A DNA stretch of 64,000 nt from Scandinavium sp051650185. Lineage in GTDB: Bacteria; Pseudomonadota; Gammaproteobacteria; Enterobacterales; Enterobacteriaceae. The notes below the pieces were generated by a model, which saw nothing but the letters and a program-made list of their open reading frames with translations, was not told where the DNA came from and made no database searches. Positions 8,247 to 16,589 of this stretch are shown here, in pieces (positions within the stretch are counted from its first letter, which is position 1; every line of letters begins with the position of its first letter). The stretch spans positions 4,215-68,214 of the forward strand of contig NZ_JBOFIN010000026.1 of the NCBI RefSeq assembly GCF_051650185.1, read 5' to 3'. The position numbers and the translations under genes were made by a program.

Positions 8247-8642
8247 TTATCCGATGTAATCAGTATCCATGACTTTCTCAAGCCAGGTAACCGGGCTGCC
8301 GTTTAATGATTCGGCAATGGCGATATGGGTCATCGCCGTCGTGGAGGTTGCGCCGTGCCAGTGACGAACATCCTCCGGGATCCAGACGATGTCACCCTGA
8401 TTAATCGTCAGCTTCTCCTCGCCTTCGCGCTGAACCCAGCCTTGCCCGTGGATAACAATCAAGGTCTGCCCGAGCGGATGCGTATGCCAGGCTGTACGCG
8501 CCCCGGGTTCAAAGGTGACTGTCGCACCACCGACTCGCGCCGGTGGGGTCGCCTGAAACGGCGCATCGATTCTGACCTGCCCGGTAAAATAGTCTTCCGG
8601 GCCTTTCACGGACGGCGTGCTGGCATTGCGTATAATTTTCAT
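8247..8642 (-). CDS. Small cupin-domain protein (mandelonitrile-lyase/quercetinase-like single cupin)
   Basis: 131 residues forming one cupin barrel. The metal-binding motif 1 is G-x5-H-x-H (PGARTAWHTHPLGQTLIVIHG, about residues 46-66) and motif 2 contains the distal histidine in IPEDVRHWHGA (about 91-101). Such single cupins in Enterobacteriaceae are generally annotated only as cupin-domain proteins; some relatives bind Mn and act on cyanohydrins or carboxylates. Function here is unknown. Two ATGs are adjacent; I take the second because it sits 6 nt from GGAG. It is convergent with the metal ATPase gene and divergent from the trp promoter. Confidence 0.8.
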   Translation of the reverse strand: MKIIRNASTPSVKGPEDYFTGQVRIDAPFQATPPARVGGATVTFEPGARTAWHTHPLGQTLIVIHGQGWVQREGEEKLTINQGDIVWIPEDVRHWHGATSTTAMTHIAIAESLNGSPVTWLEKVMDTDYIG

Positions 8643-8821
8643 CATCTTCTCCGGTTTAGCTTCTGCTTAGTCACACAAGTGTATCGCCAGTGAGTGCTTT
8701 GCATTACCCACCCGCATCCCATTGGACTTATGAGCCCTCTTCATTAATCCTGGTTGCTTCCTGCGCTTTTGCCTCTATCTTTCGCTCTTAACCCTAAAAG
8801 TAAGATTTCTGCAAACAAGGG

Positions 8822-8854
8822 TTGACTTTAGGCTCATGGACTAGTTAACTAGTA
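8822..8854 (+). promoter_or_regulatory. trp promoter with TrpR operator
   Basis: A -35 hexamer TTGACT and a -10 hexamer TTAACT lie 17 nt apart. The -10 lies within the perfect palindrome ACTAGTTAACTAGT (8840-8853), the core of the TrpR operator and identical to the E. coli one, so tryptophan-bound TrpR would directly block RNA polymerase. Transcription should start at about 8857. The sequence just downstream (ACGCAAGTTCAC) also matches E. coli. Confidence 0.93.
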
Positions 8855-8882
8855 CGCAAGTTCACACGACGAGGTATCTGCG

Positions 8883-8930
8883 ATGACCCACTTTTCCGTT
8901 ACTCTGCATAGCTGGTGGCGTACTCCCTGA
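8883..8930 (+). CDS. trpL: trp operon leader peptide
   Basis: A 15-residue peptide MTHFSVTLHSWWRTP with two adjacent Trp codons (8913-8918) placed so that ribosome stalling under tryptophan shortage frees the antiterminator. A GAGG Shine-Dalgarno precedes it. E. coli has 14 residues ending WWRTS; the N-terminal half here differs, as expected for a sequence selected mainly for its Trp codons and RNA pairing. Confidence 0.93.
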   Translation: MTHFSVTLHSWWRTP

Positions 8931-8973
8931 TAACGGGCTGTGCGATCGCGTCTGGAGAAGACGAACAGATACC

Positions 8974-9000
8974 AGGCCCGCCAATGAGCGGGCTTTTTAT
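8974..9000 (+). promoter_or_regulatory. trp attenuator (3:4 terminator hairpin)
   Basis: GCCCGC (8976-8981), a 6-nt loop and GCGGGC (8988-8993) followed by a T-run form the Rho-independent attenuator. It lies 44 nt after the leader peptide stop, the geometry expected for transcription attenuation of trpE. Confidence 0.9.
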
Positions 9001-9034
9001 TGAACCAACACCTTCGAGAGAGACGAGAACGAAA

Positions 9035-10597
9035 ATGCCAACACAAAAACCCGAGCTCGAGCTTCTGACCAGTGATGCTATCTACCGCGAGAACCCGACC
9101 GCGCTGTTCCATCAGATTTGTGGGGCTCGCCCGGCAACGCTGCTGCTGGAATCGGCAGATATCGACAGTAAAGATGATCTAAAAAGCCTGCTGCTGGTCG
9201 ACAGCGCGCTGCGCATTACCGCATTAGGTGACACTGTCACCATTCAGGCGCTGTCGGATAACGGTGCTGCCCTGCTGGATTTGCTGGATAGCGCGCTGCC
9301 AGCGGGTATCGATAATCAACACCAGCCTAATGGCCGCATCCTGCGTTTTCCTGCAGTCAGTAATCTGCTGGATGAAGATGCTCGCCTGTGTTCGCTTTCC
9401 GTGTTTGATGCTTTCCGCCTGTTGCAGACGCTGGTGACGGTGCCGGTCAATGAGCGCGAAGCCATGTTCTTCGGCGGCCTGTTCGCCTACGATCTGGTAG
9501 CCGGTTTTGAAGATCTACCGCATCTGGACAGCGACACCGCCTGCCCGGATTACTGCTTCTATCTGGCAGAAACGCTGCTGGTGATTGACCACCAGACCAA
9601 AACCAGCCGCATTCAGGCCAGCCTGTTTACCCCTTCCGACGCGGAAAAACAGCGTCTGACGAAGCGCGTTGAGCAACTGCGTCAGCAGTTGAACGAGCCG
9701 CCAATGCCGCTGCCGGTAACCAAAATCGAGCAGATGCAGACGGAAGTGAATCAGAGCGATGATGAATACGGTGCCGTGGTTCGCAAAATGCAGCGGGCGA
9801 TCCGCGCCGGGGAAATCTTCCAGGTCGTGCCTTCTCGCCGCTTCTCGCTGCCTTGCCCTTCTCCGCTGGCCGCTTATGACGTGCTGAAGAAAAGCAACCC
9901 TAGCCCGTACATGTTCTTTATGCAGGACAACGATTTCACGCTGTTTGGTGCATCCCCGGAAAGCTCCCTGAAGTACGACGCCAATAACCGTCAGATTGAA
10001 ATCTACCCGATTGCCGGAACGCGTCCACGCGGTCGTCGTGCTGATGGCTCTCTGGACCGGGACCTCGACAGCCGGATCGAACTGGAAATGCGTACTGACC
10101 ACAAAGAGCTGTCAGAGCATCTGATGCTGGTTGACCTGGCGCGTAACGATCTGGCGCGTATCTGTACGCCGGGCAGTCGTTATGTGGCAGACCTCACCAA
10201 AGTTGACCGCTACTCCTTCGTGATGCATCTGGTCTCTCGCGTGGTCGGTGAACTGCGTCAGGATCTGGACGTGCTGCACGCCTATCGCGCCTGTATGAAC
10301 ATGGGCACCCTGAGCGGTGCGCCAAAAGTGCGTGCGATGCAGCTTATTGCCGCCGCTGAAGGTAAACGTCGCGGCAGCTACGGCGGCGCGGTCGGCTACT
10401 TTACCGCTCACGGCGACCTCGATACCTGCATCGTGATCCGCTCTGCCTTTGTCGAAAACGGCATCGCCACCGTTCAGGCTGGCGCTGGCGTGGTACTGGA
10501 CTCTGTACCGCAGTCTGAAGCCGACGAAACCCGCAATAAAGCTCGCGCGGTGCTGCGCGCCATTGCTCAGGCCCACCACGCACAGGAGATTTTCTAA
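9035..10597 (+). CDS. trpE: Anthranilate synthase component I
   Basis: 520 residues, the usual length. It converts chorismate plus ammonia to anthranilate, the first committed step of tryptophan synthesis. The feedback-site motif LLLES (36-40, Ser40) is present. The chorismate-binding core is seen in IAGTRPRGR, ELSEHLMLVDLARND, and the C-terminal GSYGGAVGYF and AGAGVVLDSVP. The frame is open 40 codons upstream through the attenuator, but the ATG at MPTQKPELEL aligns with E. coli TrpE and follows the attenuator. Its stop overlaps the trpGD start (TAATG), which coordinates synthesis of the two subunits. Confidence 0.97.
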   Translation: MPTQKPELELLTSDAIYRENPTALFHQICGARPATLLLESADIDSKDDLKSLLLVDSALRITALGDTVTIQALSDNGAALLDLLDSALPAGIDNQHQPNGRILRFPAVSNLLDEDARLCSLSVFDAFRLLQTLVTVPVNEREAMFFGGLFAYDLVAGFEDLPHLDSDTACPDYCFYLAETLLVIDHQTKTSRIQASLFTPSDAEKQRLTKRVEQLRQQLNEPPMPLPVTKIEQMQTEVNQSDDEYGAVVRKMQRAIRAGEIFQVVPSRRFSLPCPSPLAAYDVLKKSNPSPYMFFMQDNDFTLFGASPESSLKYDANNRQIEIYPIAGTRPRGRRADGSLDRDLDSRIELEMRTDHKELSEHLMLVDLARNDLARICTPGSRYVADLTKVDRYSFVMHLVSRVVGELRQDLDVLHAYRACMNMGTLSGAPKVRAMQLIAAAEGKRRGSYGGAVGYFTAHGDLDTCIVIRSAFVENGIATVQAGAGVVLDSVPQSEADETRNKARAVLRAIAQAHHAQEIF

Positions 10598-12192
10598 TGG
10601 CTGACATTCTGCTGCTCGATAATATCGACTCATTCACTTACAACCTGGCAGACCAGCTGCGCTCGAACGGCCACAACGTGGTGATTTACCGTAACCACGT
10701 TCCGGCTCAGACACTGATTGAACGCATTGGCACCATGGATAACCCTGTGCTGATGCTCTCTCCAGGCCCAGGTGCGCCTTCTGAAGCAGGCTGCATGCCT
10801 GAATTACTGACGCGTATGCGCGGTAAACTGCCGATTATTGGCATCTGCCTCGGCCATCAGGCCATTGTTGAGGCCTATGGTGGCTACGTGGGCCAGGCGG
10901 GCGAAATCCTGCACGGTAAAGCGTCAAGCATCGAGCATGACGGCCAGGCGATGTTTGCTGGTTTGCCGAATCCCTTGCCGGTGGCGCGTTATCACTCACT
11001 GGTCGGCAGCAATATCCCTGCGGGGCTGACTATCAACGCCAGCTTTAACGGCATGGTGATGGCTGTCCGTCATGATGCAGATCGCGTTGTCGGTTTCCAG
11101 TTCCACCCGGAATCCATTCTGACCAGCCACGGCGCTCGCCTGCTGGAACAGACCCTCGAATGGGCGCTGAAGAAACTGGAACCTGCCAATACGCTGCAAC
11201 CGATTCTGGAAAAACTGTATCAGGCTGAGATCCTGACACAGCAGGAAAGCCACCAGCTGTTTTCTGCCGTGGTGCGTGGCGAAGTGAAGCCAGAACAGCT
11301 TGCTGCTGCTCTGGTGAGCATGAAAGTCCGTGGTGAGGATCCGCAGGAAATCGCCGGAGCGGCTACCGCGCTTCTGGAAAACGCGGCCCCCTTCCCACGC
11401 CCGGACTACCCGTTTGCCGACATCGTCGGAACGGGTGGCGATGGCAGCAACAGCATCAATATTTCAACGGCCAGCGCGTTTGTCGCCGCGGCCTGTGGGC
11501 TGAAAGTGGCCAAACACGGCAACCGTAGCGTTTCCAGTAAATCCGGTTCTTCCGATTTGCTGGCTGCATTCGGCATCAATCTGGACATGAACGCCGACAA
11601 ATCACGTGAAGCGCTGGATGAACTGGGCGTGTGCTTCCTGTTCGCGCCGAAGTATCACACCGGTTTCCGTCACGCGATGCCAGTGCGTCAGCAGCTGAAA
11701 ACCCGCACGCTGTTTAACGTGCTCGGTCCGCTGATTAACCCGGCCCACCCGCCGCTGGCGCTGATTGGCGTTTACAGCCCGGAACTGGTGTTACCGATTG
11801 CCGAAACCCTGCGCGTGCTGGGCTATCAGCGCGCCGCCGTGGTGCACAGCGGCGGCATGGATGAAGTCTCCCTGCATGCGCCAACCGTGGTGGCCGAGCT
11901 GAAAGACGGTGAAATTCTGAGCTATCAGCTCACGGCTGACGACTTCGGTCTGACGCCGTATCGCCAGGAACAGCTGGCTGGCGGCACGCCGGAAGAAAAC
12001 CGTGACATTCTCTCACGCTTGTTACAAGGTAAAGGTGAAGCCGCCCACGAGGCCGCTGTCGCGGTCAACGTCGCCATGTTGATGCGCCTGCACGGCCAGG
12101 AAGAGTTGAAAGCTAACGTGCAGCAGGTGCTGGACGTTCTCCACAGTGGTGCCGCCTACGATCGCGTGACCGCATTAGCGGCAAGAGGATAA
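10597..12192 (+). CDS. trpGD: Bifunctional anthranilate synthase glutaminase / anthranilate phosphoribosyltransferase TrpGD
   Basis: 531 residues, a fusion. Residues 1-195 are a class I glutamine amidotransferase with Cys84 in GICLGHQAIVE and the His-Glu pair in FHPESILTSHG, supplying ammonia to TrpE. Residues from about 200 are the phosphoribosyltransferase, with GTGGDGSNSINIS as the PRPP-binding loop and KHGNRSVSSKSGSSD after it, converting anthranilate to phosphoribosyl anthranilate. This fusion is normal for E. coli relatives. In Serratia-type bacteria trpG and trpD are separate, so the fusion supports an E. coli/Enterobacter-type organism. Confidence 0.97.
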   Translation: MADILLLDNIDSFTYNLADQLRSNGHNVVIYRNHVPAQTLIERIGTMDNPVLMLSPGPGAPSEAGCMPELLTRMRGKLPIIGICLGHQAIVEAYGGYVGQAGEILHGKASSIEHDGQAMFAGLPNPLPVARYHSLVGSNIPAGLTINASFNGMVMAVRHDADRVVGFQFHPESILTSHGARLLEQTLEWALKKLEPANTLQPILEKLYQAEILTQQESHQLFSAVVRGEVKPEQLAAALVSMKVRGEDPQEIAGAATALLENAAPFPRPDYPFADIVGTGGDGSNSINISTASAFVAAACGLKVAKHGNRSVSSKSGSSDLLAAFGINLDMNADKSREALDELGVCFLFAPKYHTGFRHAMPVRQQLKTRTLFNVLGPLINPAHPPLALIGVYSPELVLPIAETLRVLGYQRAAVVHSGGMDEVSLHAPTVVAELKDGEILSYQLTADDFGLTPYRQEQLAGGTPEENRDILSRLLQGKGEAAHEAAVAVNVAMLMRLHGQEELKANVQQVLDVLHSGAAYDRVTALAARG

Positions 12193-12195
12193 AAA

Positions 12196-13554
12196 ATGCA
12201 GACCGTGTTAGCCAAAATTGTTGCCGATAAACGCATCTGGGTAGAAGCCCGTAAAGCGCAACAGCCGTTAGCCAGTTTCCAGAACGACGTCCAGCCAAGT
12301 AAACGCCACTTCTACGATGCCCTTCAGGGTGCCCGTACCGCGTTTATTCTGGAATGCAAAAAAGCGTCGCCGTCCAAAGGCGTGATTCGTGAAGACTTTG
12401 ACCCGGCGCGTATCGCCGGGGTCTACAAACACTATGCGTCCGCCATCTCCGTGCTGACGGACGAGAAATATTTCCAGGGCAGCTTTGATTTTCTGCCGAT
12501 TGTCAGCCAGATAGCGCCACAGCCGATTCTGTGCAAAGACTTTATCGTCGATCCGTATCAAATCTACCTGGCGCGCTTCTATCAGGCAGATGCCTGCCTG
12601 CTGATGCTCTCCGTGCTGGATGACGAAGAATATCGCCAGCTTTCGGCCGTCGCGCACAGCCTGAGCATGGGCGTGCTGACCGAAGTCAGTAACGAAGAAG
12701 AGCTGGAGCGGGCCATCGCCCTTGGCGCGAAAGTGGTCGGGATTAACAACCGTGATCTGCGCGACCTCTCTATCGATCTGAACCGTACTCGCCAGCTGGC
12801 ACCACGCTTAGGCGCGGGTGTGACGGTTATCAGCGAATCCGGCATTAATACCTACGGCCAGGTTCGCGAACTGAGTCACTTTGCTAACGGCTTCCTGATT
12901 GGTTCCGCGATGATGTCGCACGACGATCTCAACGCTGCGGTTCGCCGTGTGCTGCTGGGAGAAAACAAAGTTTGCGGCCTGACTCGCGGTGAAGATGCTA
13001 AAGCAGCTTTCGAAGCGGGAGCCATTTACGGCGGGCTGATTTTTGTGCCGTCCTCCCCTCGCTTTGTTGAGGAAGAGCAAGCTCGTGCCGTGATTGCAAG
13101 CGCCCCGCTGAGCTACGTTGGCGTGTTCCGTAATAACGAGATGACCGACGTGGTGGCGAAAGCGGAAAGCCTGAAGCTGGCTGCGGTGCAACTGCACGGC
13201 AGCGAAGATCAGGCTTATATCGACGAGCTGCGCAGCCAACTGCCTGAGAAAGTGCAAATCTGGAAAGCGTTGAGTGTGAAAGACACCCTGCCTGCCCGCA
13301 ACCTGAATCACGTTGAGAGGTACGTCTTCGATAACGGTCAGGGCGGCACGGGCGAGCGCTTCGACTGGTCGCTGCTGAACGGACAAGACTTAAGTAACGT
13401 GCTGCTTGCAGGTGGCCTTAGCCCGGATAACTGCGTCGAGGCTGCGAAAAGCGGCTGCGCCGGGCTCGATTTCAATTCAGGTGTAGAGTCTGAACCGGGC
13501 ATTAAAGATGCCAGCAAACTGGCCTCGGTCTTTCAGACGCTGCGCGCATATTAA
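12196..13554 (+). CDS. trpCF: Bifunctional indole-3-glycerol-phosphate synthase / phosphoribosylanthranilate isomerase TrpCF
   Basis: 452 residues, a fusion of two (beta/alpha)8 barrels, as in E. coli TrpC. The N-terminal half (about 1-255) is indole-glycerol-phosphate synthase, with ILECKKASPSKG and ISESGINTYGQV. The C-terminal half (from about 257) is the isomerase, with CGLTRGEDAKAAFEAGA, LQLHGSE-type and GLDFNSGVE phosphate-binding motifs. It carries out the two consecutive steps between phosphoribosylanthranilate and indole-glycerol phosphate. It starts 3 nt after trpGD, inside the operon. Confidence 0.97.
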   Translation: MQTVLAKIVADKRIWVEARKAQQPLASFQNDVQPSKRHFYDALQGARTAFILECKKASPSKGVIREDFDPARIAGVYKHYASAISVLTDEKYFQGSFDFLPIVSQIAPQPILCKDFIVDPYQIYLARFYQADACLLMLSVLDDEEYRQLSAVAHSLSMGVLTEVSNEEELERAIALGAKVVGINNRDLRDLSIDLNRTRQLAPRLGAGVTVISESGINTYGQVRELSHFANGFLIGSAMMSHDDLNAAVRRVLLGENKVCGLTRGEDAKAAFEAGAIYGGLIFVPSSPRFVEEEQARAVIASAPLSYVGVFRNNEMTDVVAKAESLKLAAVQLHGSEDQAYIDELRSQLPEKVQIWKALSVKDTLPARNLNHVERYVFDNGQGGTGERFDWSLLNGQDLSNVLLAGGLSPDNCVEAAKSGCAGLDFNSGVESEPGIKDASKLASVFQTLRAY

Positions 13555-13564
13555 GGAAATGGAC

Positions 13565-14758
13565 ATGAACACATTACTGAACCCGTACTTTGGCGAATTT
13601 GGCGGCATGTACGTGCCGCAAATCCTGATGCCTGCCCTGCGCCAGCTGGAAGAAGCTTTCGTCAGCGCGCAGAAAGATCCAGAATTTCAGGCGCAGTTTA
13701 CTGATCTGCTGAAAAACTATGCCGGTCGCCCGACCGCGCTGACCAAATGCCAGAACCTGACTGAAGGCACCAAAACCACGCTGTACCTCAAGCGTGAAGA
13801 TTTACTGCACGGCGGCGCGCACAAAACCAACCAGGTGCTGGGCCAGGCGTTGCTGGCCAAGCGCATGGGCAAAACTGAAATCATCGCGGAAACTGGCGCA
13901 GGCCAGCACGGTGTGGCTTCCGCACTCGCTTGTGCCCTGCTCGGCCTGAAATGCCGCATTTATATGGGTGCGAAAGACATAGAGCGTCAGTCGCCAAACG
14001 TCTTCCGTATGCGCCTGATGGGAGCTGAAGTGATTGCCGTTCACAGCGGTTCCGCCACCCTGAAAGATGCCTGTAACGAAGCTCTGCGTGACTGGTCTGG
14101 CAGCTACGAAACCGCGCACTACATGCTCGGTACTGCGGCTGGCCCACACCCGTTCCCGACCATCGTGCGTGAATTCCAGCGCATGATTGGCGAAGAAACC
14201 AAAGTGCAGATTAAGGAGCGTGAAGGCCGTCTGCCTGATGCGGTTATCGCCTGTGTTGGCGGGGGTTCCAACGCCATCGGCATGTTTGCAGACTTCATCG
14301 ACGAAACCTCGGTTGGCCTGATTGGTGTTGAACCTGCGGGTCACGGTATCGAAACCGGCGAACACGGCGCGCCACTGAAGCACGGGCGTGTCGGCATCTA
14401 CTTCGGCATGAAATCGCCGATGATGCAGACCGATGAAGGCCAGATTGAGGAGTCTTACTCCATTTCTGCGGGTCTGGATTTCCCATCCGTTGGGCCACAG
14501 CACGCCTTCCTGAACAGTATTGGCCGCGCTGAATATGTATCGATTACCGATAACGAAGCGCTGGATGCCTTTAAAGCATTGAGCCGCCATGAAGGGATCA
14601 TCCCGGCGCTGGAATCTTCCCACGCGCTGGCTCATGCCCTGAAAATGATGCGCGAGAACCCGGACAAAGAGCAGCTGTTGGTGGTTAACCTCTCCGGCCG
14701 CGGCGATAAAGACATCTTCACCGTACATGACATCCTGAAAGCACGAGGGGAAATCTGA
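13565..14758 (+). CDS. trpB: Tryptophan synthase beta chain
   Basis: 397 residues. The PLP-binding lysine is Lys87 in LLHGGAHKTNQ, and the phosphate cradle GGGSNAIG is present, as is ETGAGQHG. It condenses indole with serine. Two in-frame ATGs occur six bases apart. I take the second, MNTLLNPYFGEFGG, because AAGGA lies 8 nt upstream of it and too close to the first. The stop overlaps the trpA start by one base (TGATG), which couples production of the two tunnel-linked subunits. Confidence 0.97.
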   Translation: MNTLLNPYFGEFGGMYVPQILMPALRQLEEAFVSAQKDPEFQAQFTDLLKNYAGRPTALTKCQNLTEGTKTTLYLKREDLLHGGAHKTNQVLGQALLAKRMGKTEIIAETGAGQHGVASALACALLGLKCRIYMGAKDIERQSPNVFRMRLMGAEVIAVHSGSATLKDACNEALRDWSGSYETAHYMLGTAAGPHPFPTIVREFQRMIGEETKVQIKEREGRLPDAVIACVGGGSNAIGMFADFIDETSVGLIGVEPAGHGIETGEHGAPLKHGRVGIYFGMKSPMMQTDEGQIEESYSISAGLDFPSVGPQHAFLNSIGRAEYVSITDNEALDAFKALSRHEGIIPALESSHALAHALKMMRENPDKEQLLVVNLSGRGDKDIFTVHDILKARGEI

Positions 14759-15567
14759 TGGAACGCTATGACAACCTGTTTGCTGAGCTGAAAAACCGCA
14801 AGGAAGGCGCGTTTGTCCCCTTCGTCACGCTGGGTGACCCGACCCCTGAACAGTCGCTGAAAATCATCGATACGCTTATCGAAGCCGGGGCTGACGCGCT
14901 GGAGCTGGGTATCCCGTTCTCTGATCCGCTGGCTGATGGTCCAACGATTCAGAACGCGACGCTGCGCGCGTTTGCTTCCGGTGTGACGCCAACTCAGTGT
15001 TTCGAAATGCTGGCCGCGATTCGCCAGAAGTATCCGACCATTCCTATCGGGCTGCTGATGTACGCCAACCTGGTGTTCAACCGTGGGATTGATAACTTCT
15101 ACGCGGAATGCGCGCGCGTGGGTGTGGATTCCGTGCTGGTTGCGGATGTGCCAGTGGAAGAGTCTGCGGAATTCCGTCAGGCGGCGATGCGTCATAACGT
15201 CGCGCCAATCTTCATCTGCCCGCCAAACGCCGATGACGACCTGCTGCGCCAGATTGCCTCTCATGGTCGCGGCTATACCTACCTCCTTTCCCGTGCGGGC
15301 GTGACAGGCGCTGAAAACAAGGCCGCGTTGCCGCTGCATCACCTGATTGAGAAACTGAAGGAGTACCATGCCGCGCCGCCGTTGCAGGGCTTTGGTATTT
15401 CCGCGCCGGATCAGGTGAGCGCCTCGATTGGTGCAGGCGCAGCCGGGGCGATCTCCGGTTCAGCGATTGTCAAAATTATCGAGAAAAACGTCGATAATCA
15501 CCCGGCGATGCTGGCCGAGCTGAAAGCCTTCGTGCAGAGCCTGAAAGCCGCCACTCGCCACGCGTAA
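14758..15567 (+). CDS. trpA: Tryptophan synthase alpha chain
   Basis: 269 residues, a TIM barrel. The catalytic residues Glu49 (ALELGIPFSDP) and Asp60 (LADGPTIQ) are in place. It cleaves indole-3-glycerol phosphate to indole and glyceraldehyde 3-phosphate and passes indole to the beta subunit. Last gene of the trp operon, followed within 10 nt by an intrinsic terminator. In E. coli yciGFE follow; here those genes are absent and a small RNA gene is found instead. Confidence 0.97.
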   Translation: MERYDNLFAELKNRKEGAFVPFVTLGDPTPEQSLKIIDTLIEAGADALELGIPFSDPLADGPTIQNATLRAFASGVTPTQCFEMLAAIRQKYPTIPIGLLMYANLVFNRGIDNFYAECARVGVDSVLVADVPVEESAEFRQAAMRHNVAPIFICPPNADDDLLRQIASHGRGYTYLLSRAGVTGAENKAALPLHHLIEKLKEYHAAPPLQGFGISAPDQVSASIGAGAAGAISGSAIVKIIEKNVDNHPAMLAELKAFVQSLKAATRHA

Positions 15568-15573
15568 TCCTCA

Positions 15574-15605
15574 CGCCGTCTGGGCTTCCTCAGGCGGCGT
15601 TTTTC
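15574..15605 (+). terminator. trp operon terminator
   Basis: CGCCGTCTG / CAGGCGGCG stem (one G-U pair) with an 8-nt loop, followed by TTTTTCC, directly after trpA. Confidence 0.9.
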
Positions 15606-15717
15606 CTTTCACACTCTCCGCATATTTGCGCACCAGCCGAAATAACTGCCCGCCCCCGGGATGAGAGCAAAATTGCACCGTGTTTACCGTTGAAGAATAA
15701 CCACAAAAAAGAAGGGG

Positions 15718-15753
15718 TTGACGCCACTAATGAGAACTATTATCTTTCTCATT
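15718..15753 (+). promoter_or_regulatory. Fur-box-covered promoter of a RyhB-type small RNA
   Basis: TTGACG (-35) and TATCTT (-10) are spaced by 17 nt. Overlapping the -10 is TGAGAAC-T-ATTATCT (15731-15745), which matches the 7-1-7 Fur consensus TGATAAT-n-ATTATCA at 11 of 14 positions and lies inside the wider repeat AATGAGAA...TTCTCATT. Iron-bound Fur would occlude RNA polymerase, giving expression in iron starvation. The site assignment is inference from consensus. Confidence 0.8.
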
Positions 15754-15847
15754 ACCGAATAGTTGAGCTAATCACTCAGGTATTCGGTACGACATTGCTC
15801 ACATTGCTTCCAGTATTATTTGCCCGCACTCGTGCGGGCTTTTTTTT
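15754..15847 (+). ncRNA. RyhB-family iron-responsive small RNA (paralogue beside trpA)
   Basis: The segment 15789-15818 contains ACGACATTGCTCACATTG followed by CTTCCAGTATTA, the invariant core of RyhB that pairs with sodB, sdhD and other iron-protein mRNAs and binds Hfq. Upstream, ACCGAATA (15754-15761) and TATTCGGT (15781-15788) form a perfect 8-bp stem. Downstream, GCCCGCA-CTCG-TGCGGGC plus eight T's (15822-15847) is a Rho-independent terminator, giving an RNA of about 94 nt, the size of RyhB. E. coli ryhB lies between yhhX and yhhY, so this is a different locus and the 5' stem-loop differs. It ends 6 nt from the convergent SYLF gene stop. An 84-codon frame across it is a shadow. Confidence 0.87.
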
Positions 15848-15852
15848 CTGCG

Positions 15853-16437
15853 TTATTTATTCAGATCTTCATCCGGCCAGTACTTGTAGCCGTTCAACAT
15901 CGCCTGAGCAGCCAGGCCCTTCTCGGTCATTTCATAGACGCTGACTTTGGACGGCAATGACTGCGTATCTTTCGCCACCGCGCTTGCTGAGGTTCCGGCC
16001 CCTGCCCCTTTGTCGTCATATTTTGCCGCCGCGTTCGCATCTGCGCCCACAACATAGCCGTTGGTGATGAATTTATTCAGTGTCTCACGATCGTGGAACA
16101 CCATCACGGTGCTGAGCTGCTTCACGCCCACGCCGACACCTGCACCACCCTGAGCCATTTTCATATAAGTGTCTTTGCCGCTGCGCGAGTCTTTCACTAC
16201 GCCGTAGCCGCTACCAAAGCCAAACAGGAAAATCTTGCTGCTGTTGCTGGAAAACACGGCATATCCAGAAGAGTGTGCGATGTCGCTGCGAGCTTCAGGA
16301 TGCAGGTTGTAGAGCTTGCTCAGCGTATCTGTACGCATTTTTTTAATGGTGGCGCGCTGTTCGTTGGCGGTGTCGCCTTTAGCACTGCACCCGGTAATGG
16401 CCAAAGCGGCAACAAGAAAAAGTGATTTATAGTTCAT
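15853..16437 (-). CDS. SYLF-domain (YSC84-like) lipoprotein
   Basis: 194 residues. The N-terminus MNYKSLFLVAALAITGCSAK is a lipoprotein signal with the lipobox ITGC (Cys17). The mature part resembles the SYLF/YSC84 domain, which binds lipids in other proteins: GYAVFSSNSSKIFLFGFG, GGAGVGVGVKQLSTVMVF and a C-terminal Tyr-rich end. Its role in enterobacteria is unknown. It replaces the yciGFE genes found at this place in E. coli, between trpA and ompW. It is transcribed alone, convergent with the RyhB-like RNA, whose terminator nearly abuts its stop codon. Confidence 0.85.
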   Translation of the reverse strand: MNYKSLFLVAALAITGCSAKGDTANEQRATIKKMRTDTLSKLYNLHPEARSDIAHSSGYAVFSSNSSKIFLFGFGSGYGVVKDSRSGKDTYMKMAQGGAGVGVGVKQLSTVMVFHDRETLNKFITNGYVVGADANAAAKYDDKGAGAGTSASAVAKDTQSLPSKVSVYEMTEKGLAAQAMLNGYKYWPDEDLNK

Positions 16438-16558
16438 TAGAATGGGTCTGCTTCTGGAAAGAGAAGCGCGCTATTCTAGGCGGAACGGCAGAAGATGCGA
16501 GAATTGCACTCTCGCGAAATGTAAGAAATTTATTTTTAAATCATAAAAATAAAATAAT

Positions 16559-16588
16559 GAGCGGCGTGAAACAGCCGCTCAATGAGGC
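16559..16588 (-). terminator. ompW terminator
   Basis: GAGCGGC / GCCGCTC stem with an 8-nt loop immediately after the ompW stop. Reading leftward it is followed by ATTATTTTATTTTT, a T-rich tract. Confidence 0.75.
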
Positions 16589-16589
16589 A

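Noticed and set aside
13802..14728. 308-codon open frame on the minus strand
   Set aside because: It is antisense to trpB, which has every active-site motif; no homologous protein features.
15690..15944. 84-codon ORF across the RyhB-like RNA
   Set aside because: It crosses the promoter, sRNA core and terminator and has no protein features; the RNA explains the conservation of the sequence.
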